Shown: positions 18,256 to 25,312 of the stretch, one piece after another | Position numbering within the stretch: position 1 is the stretch's first letter | Layout: every line of letters starts with the position of its first letter | Origin: Opitutales bacterium | GTDB taxonomy: Bacteria; Verrucomicrobiota; Verrucomicrobiia; Opitutales; Oceanipulchritudinaceae | Reading direction: 5' to 3' | NCBI GenBank assembly: GCA_020831485.1 | Contig: JAFIGG010000023.1 | Span: 1 to 47,340 of the forward strand | Length of the DNA stretch: 47,340 nt | Notes under the pieces: generated by a model | The model's input: only the letters and a program-made list of their open reading frames with translations | Told to the model about the DNA's origin: nothing | Databases searched by the model: none | Translations under genes and position numbers: made by a program

Positions 18256-21118
18256 GGATTCCGGCACAACATTTGCAACGCCAAGCAACCGACAACCACC
18301 CACCCAGATAGATTCAGTGTCGACCTCATCCTTCCGCCCGGAGAAATTCCATCAAAAGATGCGCCGACTGGCTCACGAAGCCGGACTCTTTGAACGGAGG
18401 TCAGGACTGAATCAGTACAAGGCCTACCATCAACACTACGAAAAGTGGCTGCGCCGGTATCACCGCAGCGGGGGCAGCGGACTGAGAGTGGCACACTGCC
18501 GCGCGATAGCCATGGATGCAATGCTCGAGGCGCTGTATGAGCGGGGCCAGGCAGAGGTGGAATCAAAACACGGTAAAACAAACCTCAAGGTGGCCCTGTT
18601 TGCACTGGGCGGATTTGGCCGGGCAGAACTGTCTCCATTGAGCGATGTCGACATCATGTTCCTGTATCCTGTCAAAAAGAAGCGTCCAAATGATTTCGAG
18701 GCATGCCAGGAGACCTTTAACAACAGCATCCTTTACCTGCTCTGGGACATGGGCTTCAAAGTCGGCCACAGCACCCGCACCGTCAAGGAAGCCCTGTCCG
18801 AAGCTCAGGCGGATGTCCAAAGCAAAAACGCGATGCTCGAATCCCGTCGCCTGATAGGCGACGAAGCCCTATTCCGCGAATTCGAAAAGGAATACCGAAA
18901 ACTGCTGAAAAAAGACGATGTCCGTCTGTATATCGAACAAAGGCTTCAGGATCAGGAAGCCCGGCGGCAAAAATTCGGGGGAACTATCTACCTGCAGGAA
19001 CCGGACATCAAAAACGGGGTTGGAGGATTACGAGACTACCAGAACATTCTCTGGATGGTGCGCCTGAAACTGGCCACCCGCGACATTGAAGAGCGGCTTT
19101 CGACTGAATTTCTATCCAGCCAGGAACACTCCGACTTTGTTGAGGCCTACGATTTTCTACTGAGGGTACGCAATGAACTGCACCTGCAGAGCAAGCGCGC
19201 AACCGAATTGCTGAACCTCGACCGGCAACCCAAAGTCGCCTGGAATCTGGGCTACCGGCATAAGGAAATATTCAAACGGGTCGAACAGTTCATGCGCGAC
19301 TACTATCGCGCCGCGCAAACCATTGTCCGCACTTCAAAGTACCTTGAGCAAAAGTTGCTGGTAGACTCGACAACACACGTCGCCTTCTCCGAAGTAATCC
19401 ACTCCTGGCGGAATCATCAACGCCAGTATATTGACGGGTTTCAGGTAGTGGACGGCCAATTGTATGCGCCAAACCTGTCTGTTTTCGAGCATGACCCCAA
19501 CCGGGTTGTGCGCGTATTTCGTCACCTCCAGCGCCTGCAGCTCAAGCCGGATTTTGAACTGACCCGGTTGATCCGAAGGTTCATCTCAAACATTGACCCC
19601 GAAAGCATTCGCAACACGGATTGCAGCAGCACTTTCAGGGCGATCCTGCAGGGAACTGGTAACGTCTACCCCGCCCTGCAACTGATGAATGAAACCGGCG
19701 TGCTCAGCGCTTTTATCCCGGAATGGGAAAAGCTGCACTGCCTGGTCCAACACGAGTTCTATCACCGCTACACAGCCGATGAGCACACCCTGACCACCAT
19801 CCGTGTACTCGACGGCATTTTCTGCCAGGAAAATGAAGCGGAAACTGCGAAATTCCGTGAAGCCCTGGATTCGACGGAACATCCTTCCCTGCTCTACCTT
19901 GCGCTGCTGCTGCACGACATTGGTAAAGGCGAAGGCATTGAAGACCACTCCCGTGTTGGCGAAGAATTGGCGGTCGGAATCCTCGAACGACTGGATGTTT
20001 TAAACGAATTGCGCGGAAAAATTCTGTTCTTAATCCGCAATCACCTTGAAATGGCACGATTCTGGCAACGATACGATATCGATGACCCGGATACGATACA
20101 GAGCTTCAGCGAACTTGTCGGTGACAAGGAAAGACTTCGCTACCTCTACGCCCTTACATATTGCGACAGTTGTGCCACCTCAGAGGGACTTTGGAATGGA
20201 TTCAAAGATGCTCAGCACACCCAGCTTTACCAAGCAACACTGGCCAACATTACCGGCCCGGATACTCCCGCACCGATGCAACCTGTCATGATACCGAGAG
20301 ATTCCATCTACGCAAGGGTGCCGGAAGTTCCCGGTGAGGAGGTCGAAGCCCACCTCAACTTGATGCCGGAACGGTATTTCAGCTACCACAACTCGGACGA
20401 AATTGCCCTCCACTTGCGCATGGTTCACAAGCTGCTGCAGACAATTGCCGCAGCCGAGTCCCTCGGATCGCTGGTCCCGGTCGTTGAATGGCAGGATGAT
20501 TTGAATCAGGATCTCACTGTGGTGCATATAGTCACTTGGGACCGTGCGGGACTGTTCTATAAATTGGCCGGAGCCTTCAGCCTGGCCGGACTCAATATTA
20601 TCTCCTCGAAAGCGCTAACCCGTGCCGACCATATCACCATCGACACATTCTATGTGACCGAACCGGACGGAGGTGTAGTCCAGAGCAAACAAGCCTTCGT
20701 CGATTTTCAAAAGCATCTGGAAAACGCCCTGCTGCACAATCAGGACCCACTGGATGAGATCCAGCGTCGCTCCGAAGCCCGGAGCAAGCCGTCCTATATG
20801 CGGCGCGAGACGCACTTACCGGCCCTGATACCGCCCAAGGTGGACATCTACCACGAGCTCAGCCTGCGCCGCACAATCGTTGAAGTGCAGTGCAGTGACG
20901 CAATTGGCCTGCTCTACCGCTTCGCTAAAGCGATCTACAAACACGGTTTTGACATCACCTTTGCGCGAATTTCAACCGAACGCCTGGTCGTCGCAGATAC
21001 ATTCTACATCGAACCGATCCAGCCCGGCGAAGCTGCGGAAGCGGATTCGTTGCTGGAACTCAGGGACAGCCTCGAACAGATCATCCATTCCGTCTCCGTC
21101 CAACACCAGGAAGCCTGA
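18236..21118 (+). CDS. glnD: [Protein-PII] uridylyltransferase / uridylyl-removing enzyme
   Basis: This bifunctional enzyme senses glutamine and adds or removes UMP on PII proteins. Domains in order are a nucleotidyltransferase (GGFGRAELSPLSDVD, about 125-139 in the longest form), an HD hydrolase (HDIGKGEGIEDHS with His 560 and Asp 561), and two C-terminal ACT domains (about 760-830, VVHIVTWDRAGLFYKLAG; about 878-955, VEVQCSDAIGLLYRFAK). The longest frame gives 960 residues versus roughly 890 in E. coli. The first 27-41 residues do not look conserved, so GTG 18317 or ATG 18359 may be the true start. No PII gene is in the window, and the glutamine synthetase nearby is of type II, which is not regulated by the GlnE adenylylation route. 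Confidence 0.92.
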   Translation: MFQLWIEDSGTTFATPSNRQPPTQIDSVSTSSFRPEKFHQKMRRLAHEAGLFERRSGLNQYKAYHQHYEKWLRRYHRSGGSGLRVAHCRAIAMDAMLEALYERGQAEVESKHGKTNLKVALFALGGFGRAELSPLSDVDIMFLYPVKKKRPNDFEACQETFNNSILYLLWDMGFKVGHSTRTVKEALSEAQADVQSKNAMLESRRLIGDEALFREFEKEYRKLLKKDDVRLYIEQRLQDQEARRQKFGGTIYLQEPDIKNGVGGLRDYQNILWMVRLKLATRDIEERLSTEFLSSQEHSDFVEAYDFLLRVRNELHLQSKRATELLNLDRQPKVAWNLGYRHKEIFKRVEQFMRDYYRAAQTIVRTSKYLEQKLLVDSTTHVAFSEVIHSWRNHQRQYIDGFQVVDGQLYAPNLSVFEHDPNRVVRVFRHLQRLQLKPDFELTRLIRRFISNIDPESIRNTDCSSTFRAILQGTGNVYPALQLMNETGVLSAFIPEWEKLHCLVQHEFYHRYTADEHTLTTIRVLDGIFCQENEAETAKFREALDSTEHPSLLYLALLLHDIGKGEGIEDHSRVGEELAVGILERLDVLNELRGKILFLIRNHLEMARFWQRYDIDDPDTIQSFSELVGDKERLRYLYALTYCDSCATSEGLWNGFKDAQHTQLYQATLANITGPDTPAPMQPVMIPRDSIYARVPEVPGEEVEAHLNLMPERYFSYHNSDEIALHLRMVHKLLQTIAAAESLGSLVPVVEWQDDLNQDLTVVHIVTWDRAGLFYKLAGAFSLAGLNIISSKALTRADHITIDTFYVTEPDGGVVQSKQAFVDFQKHLENALLHNQDPLDEIQRRSEARSKPSYMRRETHLPALIPPKVDIYHELSLRRTIVEVQCSDAIGLLYRFAKAIYKHGFDITFARISTERLVVADTFYIEPIQPGEAAEADSLLELRDSLEQIIHSVSVQHQEA

Positions 21119-21139
21119 GGGAAGGCGGATCGCCTGAAA

Positions 21140-22204
21140 TCAAATCCACTTCTTCTGCCGAGGCGCAAGCGCCCGCGCCACTTGCTTTGCAAGAAAGGGA
21201 CCGCGGTAAATCATGCCGGAATACAGCTGTACCAGATGGGCACCGGCATCGACCATGGCACCTGCCGATTCAGGGCTGTCAACACCGCCAACGCCTATAA
21301 TAGGCAACCGCCCTTTGGTCGAACGGCTGATATAATTGACGATTTCCAGCGAGCGACGGTGCAGGGGACGTCCACTCAGCCCACCTGATTCCTTGACCTG
21401 TGAAAAAGGTCCAGGGCGCTCAATGGTCGTGTTCGTGGCGATAATACCGTCAATTCCGTAAGCCTCAATGCGCTGAAGAATGCCTTCTATCTCGGAAAAA
21501 CTCAGATCCGGGGCGATCTTCAGAACCAGCGGCTTGGCCTTTTCACCCAACTTCCGCGCTCTGTTGCCGTTCGCCTTGGTCAGCTCCTGCAATAGCACAT
21601 CCAGGTGCTCAGCCGATTGCAACTTACGCAAATCGGGAGTGTTCGGGCTTGAAACGTTGATCGCTATGTAGTCGGCAAACTCAGCCAACATATGAAAGGA
21701 TTTCACATAATCCTCCACCGCATGGTCGAGTGATGTAATCTTACTCTTGCCGATATTGACGCCCACGGGCGTCTGCCCTCCCGGTTTACATAGGCTGGCT
21801 TTCAAACGCTTCGCCATAGCCTCGGCACCATCGTTATTGAAGCCCATTCGATTGATGATAGCGGCATTCTCTGGATAACGGAACAAACGGGGCCGTTCAT
21901 TGCCCGGTTGCCGATGCCAAGTCACCGTGCCAACTTCAACGTGGCCGAACCCAAGGGCAGCCGCAGAACGCCAGAATCGACCGTTTTTATCCATTCCGGC
22001 AGCCAGGCCAACCGCATTTGGGAACTCGATTCCCATCAGTTCAATCGGCCGACCCCCGGTTGCCTGATTCACCGATTCCATGAAACGGCAAAGAAAACGA
22101 ATCCGTCCGAGATAATCCAAAGCCGTGACGCCAAAGTCATGCGCCTTTTCTGGATCCAGCCTGAAGAGCAGGGGTCGGATCACCCTTTCATAATAAAATC
22201 CCAT
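21140..22204 (-). CDS. pyrD: Dihydroorotate dehydrogenase (quinone), class 2
   Basis: A 354-residue flavoenzyme that oxidises dihydroorotate to orotate using membrane quinone. The class 2 N-terminal helix is visible (MGFYYERVIRPLLFRLDPEKAHD). FMN and substrate segments follow: VGTVTWHRQPGNERPRLFR, NRMGFNNDG, NVSSPNTPDLR (with the class 2 catalytic Ser), ATNTT, and GVGGVDSPESAG. The ATG at 22204 is chosen over an upstream TTG (22252): it has GAGG 6 nt upstream, and the TTG form would overlap the small membrane protein gene. It converges with glnD; a short 5-bp hairpin (21123-21135) lies between the stops. Confidence 0.93.
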   Translation of the reverse strand: MGFYYERVIRPLLFRLDPEKAHDFGVTALDYLGRIRFLCRFMESVNQATGGRPIELMGIEFPNAVGLAAGMDKNGRFWRSAAALGFGHVEVGTVTWHRQPGNERPRLFRYPENAAIINRMGFNNDGAEAMAKRLKASLCKPGGQTPVGVNIGKSKITSLDHAVEDYVKSFHMLAEFADYIAINVSSPNTPDLRKLQSAEHLDVLLQELTKANGNRARKLGEKAKPLVLKIAPDLSFSEIEGILQRIEAYGIDGIIATNTTIERPGPFSQVKESGGLSGRPLHRRSLEIVNYISRSTKGRLPIIGVGGVDSPESAGAMVDAGAHLVQLYSGMIYRGPFLAKQVARALAPRQKKWI

Positions 22205-22223
22205 AGAGGGCCTCGAGGGGATA

Positions 22224-22460
22224 TCAGCGGTTGCGGCGCTGTTCACCAACAACCAGCATAAACATGTGGATGGCGATGTAGAAAACGCCCGTCAGGCACA
22301 ATGCGGTAAAACCAGACCAGATATACTGCCAGCTCAAGCTTTGAGCCGGCACAAAGGGGACCAATATACGGGTGAAAGCCACCCAGAAAATCAAAGCAAG
22401 CACCACACTGACTGCAATGTGCTTCTTGCCGATAAACTCGCGGTAATGATCCTCTGCCAT
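22224..22460 (-). CDS. Small two-helix membrane protein
   Basis: A 78-residue protein with a charged N-terminus (MAEDHYREFIGKKH), two hydrophobic segments (about 15-36 and 46-70) and a basic tail (GEQRRNR). I do not recognise a family. It starts from an ATG (22458-22460) between the tRNA and pyrD and ends 19 nt before the pyrD ATG, so the two may share a transcript. Coding status rests on clean length, plausible topology and position. Confidence 0.6.
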   Translation of the reverse strand: MAEDHYREFIGKKHIAVSVVLALIFWVAFTRILVPFVPAQSLSWQYIWSGFTALCLTGVFYIAIHMFMLVVGEQRRNR

Positions 22461-22543
22461 AATAAACGATGAATTTGAAGGTCTGCCGGCTAATGTCCAA
22501 TCTATTTTGACCGAGAAGACGGAATAATACCTTCTGCGAAAAA

Positions 22544-22620
22544 TGGTAGCAGGGGCCGGGATTGAACCGGCGACCTGAGGCTTATGAGTCCTCCGCTCTA
22601 ACCAACTGAGCTACCCTGCC
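22544..22620 (-). tRNA. tRNA with CAU anticodon (elongator Met or Ile2)
   Basis: A 77-nt cloverleaf with encoded CCA (22544-22546). The acceptor stem GGCAGGG pairs with CCCTGCT (first pair G-U). The D arm is GCTC AGTTGGTTA GAGC, the anticodon loop CTCATAA, and the T arm GCCGG TTCAATC CCGGC. The anticodon stem GAGGA/GCCTC has an A-G opposition at 31-39. CAU could be elongator methionine or the TilS-modified isoleucine tRNA; the initiator is unlikely because three G-C pairs are not seen at the base of the anticodon stem. Confidence 0.92.
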
Positions 22621-22639
22621 ACAACCAGAAAGCTCGGAA

Positions 22640-22667
22640 AGAATCAAAGCTTTCGCATGAGTGTCAA
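22640..22667 (-). promoter_or_regulatory. Probable sigma-70-type promoter of the tRNA
   Basis: On the minus strand a perfect -35 TTGACA (22662-22667) is followed 16 nt later by GATTCT (22640-22645), a weak -10. The tRNA 5' end is 20 nt beyond the -10, a sensible distance. The -10 matches only three of six positions. Confidence 0.4.
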
Positions 22668-22713
22668 GTACTCTGTACGAAAACCTGGTAGTGCAACCAC
22701 TAAATTGTTTCCA

Positions 22714-23172
22714 CTACTGAATCCGGCCTTCATCAAAATCAATCATGTCCGCAAAGGAGATCAGGTCCTTGCGGTCTCCGGCGCCCATTTTCTCCTTGGC
22801 CTCCTGCAGCGCTTCCCGGCCCATCTCACTCATGCCCTTCTGCACCAGCTCCCTGTTCCAGGCATGCACCCGCAGATCCTCGGGAAAGAGCGTCGCCAGG
22901 CTCTCATCCAGAATGGCAGGATCGTCGCCGGATGCGCGAACAGCCTCAATCACCTGATCCGGATCTATACCCAAGTGAAGGCAGAGAAAGCGGTCGAAAC
23001 CACGGCAAAAATTGCGTTGATACGACTTCGGCAGCTCGCCCCTCAGGTGCTTGCGGATCTTGGCGATGAAACGCGGCAGGTGCAGCAACCCGGTCGCTGA
23101 ATGCGGGATGTAGGCTGAAGGCAGATCCCGGCAAATTTCCCCGGTTGGGCCCAAATTTGAAGTATCATTCAT
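22714..23172 (-). CDS. DUF5069 family protein
   Basis: About 152 residues from the ATG at 23172 (MNDTSNLGPTGEICRDLPSA). The open frame runs 30 residues further upstream, but that part is unlike the rest and lies next to the glnA terminator. The pattern (DLPSAYIPHSATGLLHLPRFIAKIR, then NFCRGFDRFLCLHLGID) is what I associate with DUF5069, a small soluble family frequent in Verrucomicrobia and Planctomycetes with no established function. It lies between glnA and the tRNA and has its own start after a terminator, so it may be a separate unit. Confidence 0.65.
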   Translation of the reverse strand: MNDTSNLGPTGEICRDLPSAYIPHSATGLLHLPRFIAKIRKHLRGELPKSYQRNFCRGFDRFLCLHLGIDPDQVIEAVRASGDDPAILDESLATLFPEDLRVHAWNRELVQKGMSEMGREALQEAKEKMGAGDRKDLISFADMIDFDEGRIQ

Positions 23173-23221
23173 AATCTGGCATTCTGCCCCAATCAGGACT
23201 GCTGTAAAGTACCTGAACGGA

Positions 23222-23257
23222 AAATAATAAGGCGCCCTTCCGGAAAGGAAGGACGCC
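23222..23257 (-). terminator. Intrinsic terminator of glnA
   Basis: The minus-strand stem GGCGTCCTTCC pairs with GGAAGGGCGCC (11 positions, one mismatch) around a 5-nt loop and runs into TTATTATTTT. It lies 29 nt beyond the glnA stop and fits a rho-independent terminator. Confidence 0.8.
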
Positions 23258-23285
23258 TGCATTAAAAGTAGAACTGTTTAAAAAC

Positions 23286-24296
23286 TTAGGCAGTTGGCAC
23301 TTCGTCAATCGTCTTGAGAATGCGTGCAGCAATCTTGTACGGATCTCCCTGCGCATTCGGGCGACGGTCTTCGAGGTAGCCTTTGTGGCCGTTCTTGATG
23401 AAGGAGTGCGGCACACGAATCGATGCGCCACGGTCGGCAATACCCCAGCTGAACTTGTCGATCGACTGCGTTTCGTGCAGACCGGTCAAGCGCAGGTGAT
23501 TGTCTGGACCGTAGGCGGCAATGTGCTCATCACGATTCTTCTCAAAGGCATCCATCAGCTTGAGGAAGTATTCTTTGCCACCTTTTTCCCGCATGAACTG
23601 AGTCGAGAAGTTGGCGTGCATGCCGGAGCCATTCCAGTCGCCCTTGATCGGCTTGCAATGGTACTCAATGCTGATTTCGTATTTCTCACAGAGGCGCTCT
23701 AGCAGGTAGCGGGCGACCCAGATATCGTCAGCAGCCTTGCAGGAGCCCTTGGCGAAAATTTGAAATTCCCACTGCCCCTTGGCAACTTCGCCATTTATCC
23801 CCTCGTGATTGATGCCCGCGGTCAGGCATAGGTCGAGGTGCTCGTCGACAATTTTACGCGCGACATTACCAACATTCTGGTAACCAACGCCACAATAGTA
23901 TTTTCCTTGCGGCCCGGGAAAACCGAACTCTGGGAAGCCGAGAGGGCGCCCCCCCTGCATCATGAAATATTCTTGTTCGAAACCGAACCATGCGTCGGGA
24001 TCGTCAATGATCGTCGCACGGAAATTGGATGGGTGCGGTTCACCGCTTGGCAGCATGACTTCGCACATCACGATGAAAGCATTTTCGCGGCCGCCATCCG
24101 GATAGAGGCCAACTGGCTTCAGGACGCAGTCCGAATCGCTACCGTCCGCTTGCAAGGTGGAGCTGCCATCAAAGCCCCACTCAGGCAAATCGGCCACAGA
24201 CTTGGGCTCTTCATGGGCAATGCGGGTTTTTCCACGGAGGTTTGGCACCGGCTGGTAACCGTCGAGCCAAATGTATTCTAATTTATAACTAGGCAT
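23286..24296 (-). CDS. glnA: Glutamine synthetase, type II (GSII)
   Basis: A 336-residue enzyme that makes glutamine from glutamate, ammonia and ATP. Its length is that of eukaryote-like GSII, far shorter than the about 470 of bacterial GSI. Visible motifs are PEWGFDGSSTLQADGSDSD, FGFEQEYFM, KGDWNGSGMHANFST (metal and substrate site) and RGASIRVP. The GSI adenylylation loop is absent, so GlnE-type control should not apply. A GG-N10-GC sigma-54-like promoter lies upstream (24387-24404) and an intrinsic terminator downstream, so the gene is probably a nitrogen-controlled single-gene unit. GSII is known in rhizobia, actinomycetes, some PVC bacteria and eukaryotes. Confidence 0.93.
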   Translation of the reverse strand: MPSYKLEYIWLDGYQPVPNLRGKTRIAHEEPKSVADLPEWGFDGSSTLQADGSDSDCVLKPVGLYPDGGRENAFIVMCEVMLPSGEPHPSNFRATIIDDPDAWFGFEQEYFMMQGGRPLGFPEFGFPGPQGKYYCGVGYQNVGNVARKIVDEHLDLCLTAGINHEGINGEVAKGQWEFQIFAKGSCKAADDIWVARYLLERLCEKYEISIEYHCKPIKGDWNGSGMHANFSTQFMREKGGKEYFLKLMDAFEKNRDEHIAAYGPDNHLRLTGLHETQSIDKFSWGIADRGASIRVPHSFIKNGHKGYLEDRRPNAQGDPYKIAARILKTIDEVPTA

Positions 24297-24386
24297 AATG
24301 GTTTGATCTTCTCTTTGGGTTAATTGCGATGCAACACTCGATTCCGCCTAAGGCTAAACCGACTGTTGAAACAACTGAAAGACTTT

Positions 24387-24404
24387 AAGCATGAGACATG
24401 CCAA
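24387..24404 (-). promoter_or_regulatory. Candidate sigma-54 (RpoN) promoter of glnA
   Basis: On the minus strand TTGGCATGTCTCATGCTT has GG and GC exactly 10 nt apart, matching the -24/-12 consensus TGGCAC-N5-TTGC at most key positions. The -12 element lies about 93 nt before the glnA ATG. No enhancer-binding regulator is in the window. Confidence 0.5.
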
Positions 24405-24518
24405 AATCTCAAACTGGATAGAAATTGCAACGAATTTATCCATGTAAATCCCGATACTCGCTGAAGAAGCGTGTGAATTTGCTCGCTCATTACCGATTTC
24501 GAATTTCAGATATTTTTC

Positions 24519-25301
24519 ATGCTTTCACCGAAAGAGTCTCTGCCAGTTGGTAATTATTGCACAGAACTGACACGTCCGGGATGGTTCACCCGCAGTTTTC
24601 CTACCCTCGGGTTTTACCGCCGCGTTGCGCCGATCGTATTCTCCTCCTCCAACCGTTCGCGCAAAGGACAATTCGACGAAACGGAATTTCGCCAGGCGAG
24701 CACAGACATCATCCGTGCCATGGAAGCCTGCGGTGCCCGGTTGCAGGTTGAAGGCACCGAGCACGTGGCCAAGCTGGAGCAGCCTTGTGTTTTCATCGGC
24801 AACCACATGAGCACAGCCGAAACCTTCATCCTGCCGGCCATTCTACTGCCCTTCCGACGCATCTGTTTCGTGGTTAAACAATCGCTGGTGGAGATACCGG
24901 TTTTCAAACACATTATGATTCACCAGCAACCGATTGTGGTAGGCCGTAACAATCCACGCGAAGACCTGCGCACCGTGCTTGATGGCGGCTGCGAACAACT
25001 GGCTGCGGGGCGTTCTGTCATCGTCTTTCCCCAAACGACCCGGACGGCGCACTTCGACCCCAGCCAATTCAATTCCATTGGCGTCAAACTTGCCCGCAAG
25101 GCGAATGTCCCCGTGGTGCCCCTGGCCCTCCAGACCAACGCCTGGAGCAATGGTAAATGGATCAAGGACATCGGGCCGTTTCGCCCTGAGATCCCGGTGC
25201 ATTTCGCCTTTGGGGCTCCTCTGGAAGTTGAGGGCACAGGAAAGGCCACACACCAGAAGGTGGTGGCCTTTATCCAGGAAAAGCTGAAGAGCTGGAGCTG
25301 A
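24519..25301 (+). CDS. PlsC-like lysophospholipid acyltransferase with altered motifs
   Basis: A 260-residue protein of the glycerophosphate acyltransferase fold, expected to transfer an acyl chain to a lysolipid at the membrane. The catalytic block is NHMSTAE (His 96 to Glu 101) where PlsC has His-x4-Asp, and the second block is FPQTTRT (170-176) where PlsC has FPEGTRS. Both changes are conservative and the spacing is right, so this is a divergent subfamily rather than a dead copy. There is no clear long transmembrane helix, but the 103-112 stretch is hydrophobic. It is divergent from glnA and converges with gyrA at 11 nt. Confidence 0.75.
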   Translation: MLSPKESLPVGNYCTELTRPGWFTRSFPTLGFYRRVAPIVFSSSNRSRKGQFDETEFRQASTDIIRAMEACGARLQVEGTEHVAKLEQPCVFIGNHMSTAETFILPAILLPFRRICFVVKQSLVEIPVFKHIMIHQQPIVVGRNNPREDLRTVLDGGCEQLAAGRSVIVFPQTTRTAHFDPSQFNSIGVKLARKANVPVVPLALQTNAWSNGKWIKDIGPFRPEIPVHFAFGAPLEVEGTGKATHQKVVAFIQEKLKSWS

Positions 25302-25312
25302 ACTGCCTGCGC

